Part shown: piece by piece, positions 42,374 through 53,672 of the stretch
How positions within the stretch are numbered: the stretch's first letter is position 1
How the letters are laid out: every line of letters starts with the position of its first letter
Made by a program: the position numbers and the translations under genes
The notes under the pieces: generated by a model
What the model was told of the DNA's origin: nothing
The model's input: the letters and a program-made list of their open reading frames with translations, nothing else
Database searches by the model: none
Assembly (NCBI RefSeq): GCF_028583425.1
Contig: NC_072791.1
Span: 31,131,368-31,195,367 of the forward strand
Reading direction: 5' to 3'
Length of the DNA: 64,000 bases
Source of the DNA: Eublepharis macularius
Lineage: Eukaryota > Chordata > Lepidosauria > Squamata > Eublepharidae

Positions 42374-42817
42374 ATGTCTGGTGGAGGCTATAAATACAAA
42401 TCAGGCAGCCAGAAATGTCAAGAAGAGGTAAAAGAAAGGAAACAAAAAGAAGCTAAAGAAAACCAATCTATGCTCCATTTTTTCAAATCATCCAAGGCCT
42501 TTCTGCAGTCAGGCAACAATACAGTAACTAGGGAACAAAATGAAGATGGTCTCAATATAGAGACTGAGTCTATGGCAAATAATATTCCATTAAGTGTTCA
42601 TAGCCCTATGGATTCTTTACACACTGCCAGTGACTGTGGAAGAAACTGAAAGAAGTTTCAACAAGATAGCACTCATCAAAAACTGCAGGTTTTCTACAAT
42701 GGGATAAGAGCAATTAAGTCATCTTGTCTACTGAACGTATGCTTGCAAGAAAAATTGACTTTCAGAAGGCTAGTTCATGATCTTGTAATGAAAACAGCCA
42801 GGAAAATAAAGCTTTAA
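42374..42817 (+). pseudogene. Internally deleted hAT transposase (N- and C-terminal ends only)
   Basis: The open frame 42374-42649 gives MSGGGYKYKSGSQKCQEEVK, ERKQKEAKENQSMLHFFKSS, the N-terminus of hAT transposases of the ZMYM/TTF-finger kind (Lys-rich, then LxxFF). Directly after, VEETERSFNKIALIKNCRFS is the hAT C-terminal dimerisation block (ERSFxKLxxIK), followed in shifted frames by LSHLVY, KIDFQK and VHDLVMKTARKIKL before a stop at 42817. The finger, DDE catalytic core and insertion domain, roughly 500 residues, are missing, so this is a deletion derivative, with at least one stop and one shift. Such deletion copies move only with help in trans. Its terminal repeats were not identified. 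Confidence 0.78.
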
Positions 42818-43069
42818 GTTAATTGGCCTAATATTTGCAGCCACATCAATCCATTCGAATTTTTTTTAAAAGATATTGACAGGACACTTAACAAATAGTT
42901 AGCAAACTTGTAGGACCCTCATGCTGGGAGCATTTTAGAAGTTTGTACTGGGGCCCAAAAAATAATGCTTGGTTCCTGTTTTGTCACAGTTACTTTTTCC
43001 TTGCCCATAGGCTGGATATATTTAAATAGGTGCTAGACTCACCAAACACTGAACAAGATGATGACTGTC
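42818..43069. other. Non-coding stretch
   Basis: Possible remaining 3' part of the hAT element; no terminus recognised. Confidence 0.35.
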
Positions 43070-43121
43070 TGACTTGAACAAGGATGACTGGCACCAGGGC
43101 CAGTCATCCTTGTTCAAGTCA
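43070..43121. repeat. Perfect 23-bp hairpin
   Basis: TGACTTGAACAAGGATGACT then GGC (43070-43092) and its exact complement (43099-43121) are separated by ACCAGG. The left arm is host flank plus target duplication, the right arm lies inside the MITE. Confidence 0.95.
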
Positions 43122-43206
43122 GCATGCCCCCGCCCCCAGTGCCCCCTCTGGCACCTCAGCGCTCGAGGCAACTGCCAGACCTCCCTCCATGGACACGCCG
43201 GCCCTG
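43095..43206. mobile_element. Short hAT MITE with inverted copy of its flank
   Basis: CAGGGCCAGT at the left and GCCGGCCCTG at the right, flanked by ACTGGCAC (43087-43094) and ACTGACAC (43207-43214), an 8-bp duplication with one mismatch. Its right half matches the end of the MITE at 56985 (CAACTGCCAGACCTCCCTCC). Its left part is a perfect inverted copy of the adjacent host flank. Confidence 0.65.
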
Positions 43207-43427
43207 ACTGACACACAGCCCATTTGTCCAGATGCCACAGCCTGATGTAACCCATCTGGACCTGACTTACACTACAGCAGTGGTCTGCAACTGATGACTC
43301 TAGAGCCAGATGTGGTTCAGTGCAGAACCGAAAAGAAAAGGAATGCTAGACTGACCAGTATGTGAAGAGAAAGGCAGGCAAAGATTTTTATGGGACATAA
43401 AGCCTTCTTTATAGAAAGAGAAATGAC

Positions 43428-43974
43428 CAGGGTTCCCAGTTGCCCACCAGTGGTGGGCAATCTTCCAGAGTTTGCTCCATTGCCCACCAATCACTGACAA
43501 TGGGTTGGAGGTGGAAAACCCTTCAGCAATCGCCCACCACAGGCAACCCAGGCAAGCACACAGCGGACACACTCCTGGCAGTATGCAATGACATCACTTC
43601 CTGCTCTGGAGGCAGGCATGCTTCCATACTTCACAGGGGCCAATTTTGTCCCCAGATTGGTCCCAAACAAAGCGTGGGAGCACTCCCGCCACTCGTGTGA
43701 TGACATCACGTCTGGAAGTGACGTTGTTGAGTTGGCAGCAGAAGCTCCAGGTGATGACTCTCCTGGAATTTCAGCTGATCTCCAGACTACAGAGATCAGA
43801 TTCCCTGGAGAAAATGGCAACTTCGGAGGATGGGCTCCATGGTATTATACCCTGTTGAGGTTTCTCTCCTCTCTGAACCCCACCCTCCTTGGGCTCCACC
43901 TCCAAAACCATCCTCCCAGTAACTACCAGGTCTCCCTCTCTCCCGCCAGAAGTGTAGAGGGACCTGGCAACCCT
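43428..43974. mobile_element. hAT-like MITE (GTTCCCAG type), composite
   Basis: Flanked by AGAAATGAC at 43419-43427 and 43975-43983, an 8 to 9 bp duplication. Left AGGGTTCCCAGTTGCCCACC, right GGGACCTGGCAACCCT. Interior has GATGACATCACGTCTGG and GGAAGTGACGTTGTTG, then a reversed CTGGAGATCAG unit (about 43735-43900). Confidence 0.75.
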
Positions 43975-44084
43975 AGAAATGACAGAGGTGAACAGTTGTC
44001 AGTAACCTAAGGGCAAACCTGTGCATTGGCATAGACTTACGCCAATGCACTAAAGCAATTACACATGCTCTGATGTATATTTAT

Positions 44085-44205
44085 TACTTCCTAGGGATCC
44101 AACCCTGCTCACTCCACTCATTGATGAGGTCCCTCAGTGGCTACTAGCCATAATAACTAAACAGAACCTCCACATCCAGAGGCAGTAAACCTCTGAATAT
44201 GTTAT
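44085..44205 (+). mobile_element. CR1-like fragment
   Basis: CAGTGGCTACTAGCCATAAT and CCAGAGGCAGTAAACCTCTG match the block order seen at 16685. Confidence 0.45.
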
Positions 44206-44373
44206 GTTCTTCTCACCATTAAATGAATCCATTGAGAGCTCATAGATGTGACCACAAAAGAAACATCTATGTATTCCATGTTGAACATTGGCTGTGAGAA
44301 GTTACCTCATACATGCCCAAGTGGTTGGGCATGATTTGTAGAAACTGTAATTGATTGATTTGATGAATAACAG

Positions 44374-45080
<707 letters not shown>

Positions 45081-45082
45081 GG

Positions 45083-45266
45083 GGATGTGGGATAGTACGG
45101 TATAGCCTGATCTTGTCAGATCTTATCTGCTAAGCAGGGTTGGTACTTGGATGGGACACCATCAAGGCAGACTCTGCAGAAGGAGGCAAGGGCAAATTGC
45201 CTCTGCTTCTCACTTTCCTTGAAAGCCCCTTGCTGGGGTTACCATAAGTTGGCTGCAGTTTGATAG
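45083..45266 (+). mobile_element. 5S rRNA-derived SINE
   Basis: GCCTGATCTTGTCAGATCTT, GCTAAGCAGGG, CTTGGATGGGA, then CCTTGAAAGCCCCTTGCTGG and CCATAAGTTGGCTGCAGTTT; tail passes into (TACA)n. Confidence 0.8.
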
Positions 45267-45323
45267 CACATACATACATACATACATACATACATACATA
45301 CATACATACATACATACATACAT

Positions 45324-45356
<33 letters not shown>

Positions 45357-45376
45357 TACATACATACATACATACA
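45267..45376. repeat. (TACA)n microsatellite at the SINE tail
   Basis: About 27 units with a CACA-rich interruption near 45340. It begins exactly at the SINE tail. Confidence 0.97.
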
Positions 45377-45617
45377 CTGGGTGTTCTAAATGGCCAGGGA
45401 AGAAATTTCATTGCAAATCTGGCCTGTACCATTTCGCTCAGTGTTTTCCCAGCATCTATTACCATTTGATCAGCTCGCAGAACAACAGATATACATCCTC
45501 CTTATAACTGCTGAAAGCTCAATTGATATTGCATTCTGGTGTCCTTTCGAATGTCTTAGAAACAGGATCATGCTTTCTGGACAATAGGGATGCTTCAGAG
45601 ATTCCCCGATGCCTATC
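45377..45617. other. Non-coding stretch
   Basis: Nothing recognised. Confidence 0.35.
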
Positions 45618-45662
45618 AGCCATAGCACAATGGTTGTTGGGGGTTTTCCGGGCTGTATTGCC

Positions 45663-45740
45663 GTGGTCTTGGCATTGTAGTTCCTGACGTTTCGCCAGCA
45701 GCTGTGGCTGGCATCTTCAGAGGTGTAGCACCAAAAGACA
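45663..45740 (-). ncRNA. Hammerhead ribozyme (type I-like), PLE copy 3
   Basis: Same core as at 20878-20955: CTGAAGA, stem II GCCAGC/GCTGGC, GAAA, ACGT-C, with stem I strands CCT/AGG and TTTGG/CCAAG. Confidence 0.75.
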
Positions 45741-45791
45741 GAGATCTCTCAGTGTCACAGTGTGGAAAAGATGTAGGTCATTTGTATCTAC

Positions 45792-46190
45792 TCAGGAGGG
45801 GTGGGGTTGAGCTGAGTCATTCTGTAAGAGTTTCCCAGGGTGTGGAATGCTAATGGCGGGAGGCTTCACTGAATCCTGAGGAGGTTCTTTTGCATATGGA
45901 TTGGTGCTTGATGTGCTAATCTTCTCTGCAGGGCTATTGTCGGGTGTGGAGTGTTTTGTTGGCCTGGTGTTTTTCAGAACTGGAGCCCATGCTCTGTTCA
46001 TTCTTAAGGTTTCTTCTTTCCTGTTGAAGTTTTGCTTATGCTTGTGAATTTCAATGGCTTCCCTGTGCAGTCTGACAAAGTAGTTGGAAGTGTTGTCCAG
46101 TATTTTGGTGTCCTGGAATAAGATACTGTGCCCTGTTTGAGTTAGGCTATGTTCAGCCACTGCTGATTTTTCAGCCCGGAAAACCCCCAA
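45792..46190 (-). pseudogene. PLE endonuclease C-terminal remnant
   Basis: Residues equivalent to the end of the GIY-YIG domain and the tail are open: SAVAEHSLTQTGH, NYFVRLHREAIEIHKHKQNF, NRKEETLRMNRAWAPVLKNT and the Ser/Pro tail. The GIY, YIG and catalytic Arg motifs are absent, so no nuclease can be made. It is nearly identical to the C-terminal part of the frame at 21006-21608. Confidence 0.8.
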
Positions 46191-46247
46191 CAACCATCGT
46201 TCTCCGGCCGTGAAAGCCTTCGACAATACATCGAAAGCCATAGCACA

Positions 46248-46751
46248 GTTTACATGGAGTAATCTTGGCACATCCCTGCTTTGTCATTAGAATTACATTG
46301 TTGCTTATATATGGGGCGGGGAGGATCAATGCTACAGAGTGCCTGTCCCTAACAAAGCTTATGAGGTTGTGATTGCATTTAAAAGATGGATGGTCTGTGA
46401 CTGGATCTTTCCACCCATTTTAGCACAAAAAAAGTAGCAGTGTGGGTCCCTTGTTTGCAACAGAACTACAAGGACAGAGGTGGGCTTTATTCTTTCACCA
46501 TGTCTTGGTTTCACTAATTAAAACCCACTCCCTTTCTCCATGCTGATAGTAGCATAGGAAGGAAAAAGAAGTGTCCCCATCTTCTTTCCTTCCAAGTCTT
46601 CTTTCCAAGTCAACCCATCCCATATTTTGGTTGCCAGATTTCACTTCTGCTTTCATGCAGCATTTTTCAGTAGATCAACCGGATTTTGACAGCTCAGTCT
46701 GGAATGTTGACTAGCATGTAATTATTTGGCATTTTTCAATGGACTGGCAGA
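46248..46751. other. Non-coding stretch
   Basis: No gene or repeat recognised. Confidence 0.4.
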
Positions 46752-46830
46752 ACAATCTTATCCAAGTTTCACTCTTCTAAATCCATTGAAGTCAATGAGC
46801 TTAGAAGGGTATAACTCTTTATAGGATTAT
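46752..46830. mobile_element. Palindromic MITE, copy 2 (diverged)
   Basis: CACTCTTCTAAATCCATTGA facing GCTTAGAAGGGTATAACTC, then TAGGATTATACCG; same family as 30852. Confidence 0.6.
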
Positions 46831-47017
46831 ACCGTGATTTGGTTTTGACAGCCTATTTGAAATTGTTTGTATTCTATAACATTGTATCAGCACTTGAAGG
46901 AATAGTTGATCTTTTCAATATAATGGGTTGCATCCTACTACTCTGTTCAACTAAGGGAGCTACATTCTATTGGCACAAGTGGACCAGCTTTCGGTGTTGG
47001 CAAGACACACCTTGGGA

Positions 47018-47185
47018 CATGGCTCAGTGGCTGGACATCGGATTGGCATGTAGAAGATCCGATGTGCAATCCTTGACATCTCCAGTTGAAAGTACCAAGT
47101 AGTAGGTGATGTGAAAGACCTCTGACTGAGATCCTAGAAAGCAGTGACAGTACTGACCTTGATGGTCTGATTCAGTATAAGGCAG
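47018..47185 (+). mobile_element. tRNA-derived SINE, split by L1 copy 2
   Basis: ATGGCTCAGTGGCTGGACAT (A box), GATGTGCAATCCTTGACATC (B box region), GGTGATGTGAAAGACCTCTG and TCTGATTCAGTATAAGGCAG. The last bases resume after the L1 at 53290 with TTCGTGTGTTCATGTGG. The SINE is older than the L1. Confidence 0.8.
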
Positions 47186-47837
47186 TTTTTTTTTTTAATA
47201 AATTTTTTATTGGAATTAGAATCATATAATTATATATTACAATCAATTCCCATTTCCCAATTTCTAACCCCCTCCCTTTCCCCCCTTTTCTTTTGACTTC
47301 CAACAGTTTTCCAACCCTTTGTCCCTTTTCTCTTACTCATTTTAAATTCATCTATCTAACAAACCTGTATTTTCCCTTTAATCTAAGCAATAATTCTTTA
47401 ACTATTTTTAATACTCTATACCTTATCTTATCTTTAAGTCCCTTCTTCCACATTAGACAAACAATTTGTCCCTTTTTAACATAATTTCGTAGTTTCCTGG
47501 TTTCAGATATTTCTATAAGCCTTATACCATATAACCCATACATTTATATAAGTCAACCAATTTGACTTATATTCCGTATATTACTTTATATAACTATCAT
47601 CAAAAGTTATCAATCAATTTAATCCATATATTTCTTCAGGTAGACTTATTCAGTTTAACATGTTACACGTTTATACCAGAAACCATATTAATTAGTTGGT
47701 CCTTATAGTTAATTATTTCCTATCCATATTCTATATGTTTTTCTATATATAACAATCTAACAAAATAGCTGCTTAGACATTTTCATTTCTCTCTCTGCCC
47801 TCCGGTAAAGTCACCCCCCTCTACATTTCGTCATATT

Positions 47838-50629
47838 TCAGTAATTCTCGAACTGCCACAGTTCTCTTCCCACCTCCCATTTCTTCAGCACATATTGCTT
47901 CAGCTTCCCCCAATCTGTGTTGAACTGTCCTGGGTCCAGATTTCTCAATTTTCTTGTCATTTTGTCCATTTCGGCCATATACAGCAATTTGTAAGTCCAA
48001 TCCTCAATAGTTGGCACTTCTTGTACTTTCCATTTTTGCGCATACAAAAGTCTGGCCGCTGCTGTCATGTAAAATAACAATGTTCTATGTTGGGCTGGAA
48101 TGTTCTCCATTCCCAAGTTCAGTAGCAGGAGTTCTGGGTTCTTATTAATTTGAAATTGTAGAATCTCACTTATTACTTTTATTATTTCTCCCCAGTACTG
48201 CCTGGCTACCTCACACGTCCACCACATATGATACAGAGAGCCCTCATGTTTTTTACATTTCCAGCATTTATTAGAAGTGTTCAAATTCCTTAGCGCAATC
48301 TTCTTTGGTGTCATGTACCAACGATAGATCATTTTGTAAATGTTCTCTTTGATATTAGTACACGTTGTAATCTTCATTGTGTTTTTCCACAAGTATTCCC
48401 ATGCCTCCATTGTTATCTCTTTATTAAAATTTATGGCCCACTTCACCATTTGTACTTTGACTATTTCATCTTCAGTATACCATTTCAACAGTACTTGATA
48501 TACCTTGGAAATTTCCTTCTTATCCTCTTTCAAAAGTGTCTGCTCTAGTTCCGAATTCTCTGTTCTTATGCCTCCCTTTGCACAATCCGAATTGTAAAGA
48601 TCTCTGATCTGCCTGTACTGGAACCAATCATAATTGGGAGATAACTCGTCCTGCGTCTTTATTTTAAGTTTAGAAGATTCTATTCGGGTTATCTCCTTAT
48701 ATGTTAAACACTGTTGCTCAGTATAGACAGCTCTCGGATCTATTACTTCATACGGAACTACCCACATGGGGGTTCCTTCTTGTAGGAAGTCTCTATACTT
48801 CTTCCAGGTTGCATATAGGCTTTTCCGTATATAATGGTGTAGGAACATAGAGTTCACTTTTACTTTGTCATACCATAGGTATGCATGCCATCCAAATATT
48901 TTTTTGTATCCCTCTAGGGCCAATAATTTCTTATTCTTCAACGTCATCCAATCTTTCAGCCACACTAGGCAAATTGTGTCATAGTAAAGTCTTAAATTGG
49001 GTAGTTGCATTCCGCCTCTTTGCTTTGCATCTTGTAAAACTTTCATTTTCACTCGAGGCTTCTTGCCTGCCCAAACAAAATCTGACATTTTCCTTTGCCA
49101 TTTTTCAAACTGCTTAGAGTCTCGGATAATTGGTATTGTCTGTAACAAAAACATTACTCTTGGTAACACATTCATTTTAACTGCTGCAATCCTTCCCAGC
49201 CATGACAAATTCAATCTATTCCATTTGATCAAATCTTGCTCAATCTGAGTCCATAATTTTTCATAATTGTTTTTGAATAGATCTATATTCTTTGCAGTCA
49301 GTTCAATTCCCAAATATTTCACCTTAGTTGTTACTTCACAATCCGTTATTTCCGTTAACAGTTGTTGTTTTTGCTTAGTCATATTTTTACATAATATCTT
49401 TGACTTCTTTTTGTTGATATAAAACCCTGCCAGATCTCCAAACTCTTTAATCTTCTCTATCACTTTTGGCATATTCTCCATTGGATCTTCCACAATTAAC
49501 ATTATGTAGTCCGCAAATGCTCTAATTTTATAAGAAAAGTCCTTTATTTTTATTCCGTGGATTTCTTCATCTTGTCGTATTTGTATCATCAAAATCTCCA
49601 GTACCAAAATGAATAGCAGCGGAGACAACGGGCAACCTTGTCTTGTTCCTTTACTTATAGTCAATTTCTTGGTGGTCTCGTCATTGACCACAATTGCTGC
49701 ATTCTGGTCTCTATAAATTTCTTTAACTGCTCTTATGAATTTTTCTCCCATTTGTAGCTTTTCCATAGTGGCAAACATAAAATCCCAGTTCAAGTTGTCA
49801 AACGCTTTCTCTGCATCAACAAAGAAGAAACCAACCTCTTTGTCACAACGCTTATCATAATACTCAATAGCATTAATCACTGTCCTTAAATTGTCTCTGA
49901 TTTGCCTACCAGGTAAAAAACCTGCTTGTTCCTCCTCAATAATTTCCGAAAGCCACCCCTTCACTCTCTCTGCCAGTATCTTCGCAAAGATTTTGTAGTC
50001 ATTGTTAAGTAAGGATATAGGCCTGTAATTTTTCACATTAGTCGGATCTTGGCCCTCTTTAGGGATCAGTGAAATGTTGGCTTCCTTCCAGGTATCTGGA
50101 ATCTGTTGATCCCTTAATACTCCATTGATCACTTCTTTTAGGAATGGTACCAGTTCATTAGCCATTGTCTTATAAAATTTAGCTGTAAGCCCATCTGGCC
50201 CTGGTGCCTTTCCCAAATTTGTTGATTGTATTGCCATTTTTATTTCCTCATCCGTTACTTCATTGTTCAGTCTGTCTCTCCACGCTTCCGAAATTACTGG
50301 GAGCTTCATTTTCTCCAAATATGTCGCTATTGATTCTTTATTGACCTCTTTCCTGTTATACAATTTAGCATAAAATTTATAGAAGGCTCTGCTAATGGAT
50401 GTCTCTTCCAAATACGTTTTATTATCTTCACATATTTTGTTTATTATTTTCTTTTCCTTTCTCTTTTTCAATTGCCATGCCAAATATTTCCCGGGTTTGT
50501 TTGCACCTTCAAACCCTTTTTGCTTTAGTCTTTTAAGATTCCACTCCAGTTCTTTATTGTTCATTGCTGTTAGCTGTTCTTGTAGTATTTTAATGTCCTG
50601 GTAAATTTTCTTTTTCCCCGGTCTCTTCT
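47838..50629 (-). pseudogene. L1 ORF2p C-terminal part: RT and Cys knuckle, RT-dead
   Basis: The downstream part of ORF2 (908 residues from its first ATG at 50564, with the frame open from about 50629). RT motifs: LIPKEGQDPTNVKNYRPIS, VDAEKAFDNLNW, GTRQGCPLSPLLF. Motif C reads FADYIMLI instead of FADDIMLI: the second catalytic Asp is Tyr (codon at 49506-49508, GAC to TAC), which should abolish polymerisation. The knuckle CWKCKKHEGSLYHMWWTC and the full natural C-terminus are present, ending GRELWQFENY; this shows what the premature stop removed from copy 1. It lies downstream of a frameshift, so would not be made as one protein with the endonuclease. Confidence 0.92.
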
Positions 50630-51595
50630 TTAACTGTATTTCTTTGGCTTTTTTTCCATAATCTCCTGTCTCTTCTCCTCTTTCTTTTTTCTGGCTCTTC
50701 CATTTAAGTCCATTAGTATGCCCCTAATTACCGCCTTGTAAGTGTCCCAAACCTTATTGGTTGGTACTTCTTTATTCATGTTGTATTGTATGAAGAACTT
50801 TGTTTCTCTTCTAAGCATCTCCATATTCTCTCCCTCTTGAAGTAAGTCCTCATTTATTCTCCATCCTTTCCTTTTGCTCCTTCTCCCCAATTTCCACATA
50901 ATTGGATTATGATCCGAGCCTACCATCGGCATTATTTCCACTTCCTTAGTCCATAACGCTAAGTCTTTTGAGGCCCAGATCATATCAATTCTCGATAATG
51001 TAAAGTGTCTTGCGGAGTAAAACGTAAATTGTCTACTTTTCGGATTTTGTCTTCTCCATACATCTTCTAAAGTTTCCTGTTGTATCAGTTCAAAAACCAA
51101 CTTTGGTAGCAATCCTCTTTTCTTTTGTGCAGTTGATGATTTTTTGTCTAACTCCAGATTCGTCACTCCATTGAAGTCTCCAGCAAGTATTATCTGATCA
51201 TATGAAAGTTCATCTAGTTGCTTCCTTAAGTCCTCAAAGAAGCTTTCTTTTGCTCCATTAGGTGCATAAATTCCAACTACCAGCACTTTCTTTAAATTCC
51301 ATACGCATTCCACTGCTATAAATCTGGCTTCCACATCTTTCATTACAAACTTTGGCTGCAGCTCCTCTTTAATGTAAAGCACTACTCCTCTTTTTTTCTT
51401 ATTAGAGGCCGCTGCAAAATCATTGCCCAATTTTTTAAATTTTAAATACTTTACATCTTGTTTTCGAATATGGGTCTGTTGCAAACAAACAATATCACAT
51501 TTTTGTTTTATTAGCCAGTGAAAAATGCTTTTTCTCTTGTTCGATGAATTAAGTCCATTTACATTCCAAGATATAACTTTACACTCCATAATCAT
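50630..51595 (-). pseudogene. L1 ORF2p N-terminal part: APE endonuclease
   Basis: The 321-residue frame begins MIMECKVISWNVNGLNSSNK and contains the APE-type endonuclease: VCLQQTHIRK, GIYAPNGA, LAGDFNGV, SRIDMIW and GSDHNPI. The motif VCLQQTH has Gln where copy 1 has the metal-binding Glu (VCLQETH), so the endonuclease is probably also impaired. The frame is lost in an A-rich stretch near 50640 after EIMEKK. The start overlaps the ORF1 end (ATGA) as in copy 1. Confidence 0.9.
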
Positions 51596-51648
51596 AATCT
51601 TGTTGCTGGTAAGTCCTTTTCATTGTCTCTTATAAATCGCTCCATCTC

Positions 51649-52368
51649 TCATTCCGATCTAATGCGTCTTTTGGCCCCTCCAAATTCAAAGGACACTCCC
51701 TCTGGTAGTTCCCATCTGTACCTGATTTTCATGTCCTTCAAAATCTGAATCAGCGCCTTATATTTTTTCCGGTCCAATAACACCGATCTGGGTATTTCCT
51801 TCATAATGATAATCGTCTTGCCGTCAATCTCCAATGGATCTTGAAACTGTTTAGTCACAATCTTCTCTTTCATATTTCGGGTCGTAAATTGCACAATCAC
51901 ATCTCTTGGTAGTTTCCTCTGGGTCGCAATTCTTGAATTTACACGATATACCACGTCCAGGATAGCCACAACTTCCTCCTCCTCCTTCCCCAGGTATTCA
52001 GCTAACACCTCCGTCATCTGTTCTTGCGCTGTTTTTCCTTCCACTTCCGGCAAACCGCGAAATCTTAGCTGCTTCTCCATGTGTTTGCTTTCCGCAACCG
52101 CCATTCTCCCCTTCATCAGCCTCATCTCTGTTTGTTGCGTGTCAGTTAAATTCTCCACCGCGCCTTCTACTGCTTTAACTCTCTGCTGTGTTCCTTGCAG
52201 TTCATTTTGCATTATTTCCATACCTTTCTTTACTTCTGACAGCTCACTTTTCACTGTCTGTTTAACCTCTTTGATCAGCTCCGGTTTAATGTCCTTAAGT
52301 TCTTTGATCACTTCTAAGAGTTTTTTGTCTAGATTCTCTATTGCTGATTGCCACTCTTTTTTCGACAT
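51649..52368 (-). pseudogene. L1 ORF1p, short by a premature stop
   Basis: The 239-residue frame matches copy 1 ORF1p: coiled coil (about 5-95), LRFRGLPEVEGK, LPRDVIVQFTTRNMKE, IIIMKEIPRSVLL, ELPEGVSFEF. A TGA at 51649-51651 replaces a CGA (Arg) codon, a CpG-type transition; about 18 more residues follow in frame before the natural stop at 51592-51594. A short deletion in the coiled coil relative to copy 1 keeps the frame. The RNA-binding core is complete, so partial function cannot be excluded. Confidence 0.9.
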
Positions 52369-53306
52369 CGTGGGGCTTGCCTTGGCTCGCTCCCACGAGT
52401 CCGCCCTCTTCCTTAGCTCCGTGGCGTGAAATTAAGCGTCTTTTTATTTTTTAATTTAAATGTCCCAGTCTTTTTGCAAAGAAAAAACTTTTAAAGAATC
52501 CAAAATGTCGGGCGTCTTTTCTCTATGGTTCTTCTATGATTTTTGTAATTCAAAATGGCTTACTTCCTCTTCTGCTGAAGCCGCGGCTTTTCCCCTTTCA
52601 AAGATGGCGATTCCCTTCTTCCTGCCCTCCGGCAGGGGCCGCTTCTCTCCAGCAACTCTGTTGTTATTACGTACTTCCTGTTTCCCGACTTCCCGCAGTA
52701 GCTCTCGCAATGGCAGAATTTTCTCACAGCTCCATAACCGCAAGTATTCAAAACAATAGTCCTAGTTCTTTAATAACTTCTTTAAACTTAGTCTTTTTTC
52801 TGTTTCGACTCTTGCCGAGTCTTCTCCCCGTTATAATTAGCCTGTTGCAGTTTTAAAATCAACTTTTAATCTTCTTTACTTTTAACAATCTGTCCCGTAT
52901 CAGGAGATAGTGATCTTTACCTTCCCATTCACTTTCCGTGGGTTGTAATCACTGTTTCAATCTTCGTTTCTCCTCCACTCCTCTTTCCCCTGTTGAAGCT
53001 TGGGTACGTAGGTCTTATGCCAACCGCATTGGCCCCGAAACTGCCGCAGAGATCTTTGCCGACCTGTCACAGGGTGGGACCTCAAGGGTCGTGAGGGGGC
53101 CCGTCGCGTAGAGCCCCCCCTCACCCGAGATCAACGCGCCCTGAGGTCTTGAGTGTTCTTTGCCTGCTCTCCGCCTGAGAGCAGTCGGCCGCGGGCTATT
53201 TTGCCCCCGCCGGCTGGTTAAAACGGCAGTCCGGTCAGCTCCGCAGTTGGAGCTGCGTCAGACCTCCATAAATCCCAAACCGGAAGTCAGATTCAGTATA
53301 AGGCAG

Positions 53307-53539
53307 TTTCGTGTGTTCATGTGGAATGTACCACCCTTATCTGAGAGCTAAACTACAAGAGACGAATTATATGAGGATGCTCACGTGAAGGGAGTCACAA
53401 TGTTAGCTGGGAAACTGAGTTTTAAAGGACAGATTGGAAGGCTCTGTCAATTTCCCCTCTCTACAGAGCAGCAAAGATGGTTCCTCAAGAGGTTTGTTTA
53501 TTTCCTCTTCACACACACACCCCAAGGCTCTGTCAGTTT
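53307..53539. other. End of split SINE and non-coding stretch
   Basis: The SINE end lies at 53307-53325; the remainder shows no repeat or gene. Confidence 0.4.
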
Positions 53540-53672
53540 CACAGTGACACTGAGAGATCTCTGTCTTTTGGTGCTACACCTCTGAAGATGCCAGCCACAG
53601 CTGCTGGCGAAACGTCAGGAACTACAATGCCAAGACCACGGCAATTCAGCCCGGAAAACCCACAACAACTAA
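53540..53672 (+). mobile_element. Penelope-like element 3' terminal repeat, copy 4
   Basis: CACTGAGAGATCTCTGTCTT, the hammerhead block, CAAGACCACGGCAATTCAGC and CCCGGAAAACCCACAACAAC. Only the 3' end inserted. Confidence 0.85.
53560..53642 (+). ncRNA. Hammerhead ribozyme (type I-like), PLE copy 4
   Basis: CTGAAGA at 53582-53588, stem II GCCAGC/GCTGGC, GAAA at 53609-53612, ACGT-C. The core is identical to the other three copies. Confidence 0.75.

Larger units (their letters stand above)
45630..46235 (-). mobile_element. Penelope-like element, copy 3
   Basis: A 12-bp duplication AGCCATAGCACA (45618-45629 and 46236-46247). On the minus strand it starts GTATTGTCGAAGGCTTTCAC, runs to TTGTTGGGGGTTTTCCGGGC, jumps into the endonuclease frame at KSAVAEHSLTQTGHSILFQD and ends with the hammerhead and CAGCCCGGAAAACCCCC. 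So the GIY-YIG half is deleted and the ends are inverted repeats (CCCGGAAAACCCCCAACAA and complement). Confidence 0.88.
47186..53289 (-). mobile_element. Full-length L1 LINE, copy 2, inactive
   Basis: Same family as copy 1, reversed: T-run (A tail) at 47186-47196, 3' UTR, ORF2, ORF1 and GC-rich 5' UTR ending about 53289. Duplicated target GATTCAGTATAAGGCAG at 47169-47185 and 53290-53306, extendable by three T. Lesions: a stop near the ORF1 end, a frameshift in ORF2 near 50640, and a replaced RT catalytic Asp. Confidence 0.95.

Noticed and set aside
45130-45469. Frames with MYVC or HTYI repeats
   Set aside because: Translation of a TACA microsatellite.
47018-47185. tRNA gene
   Set aside because: A and B boxes are present but no cloverleaf closes; a SINE body follows.
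48881-50604. Plus-strand frames of 69-83 residues
   Set aside because: Antisense shadows of L1 ORF2; the same holds for minus-strand frames at 5949-7148.
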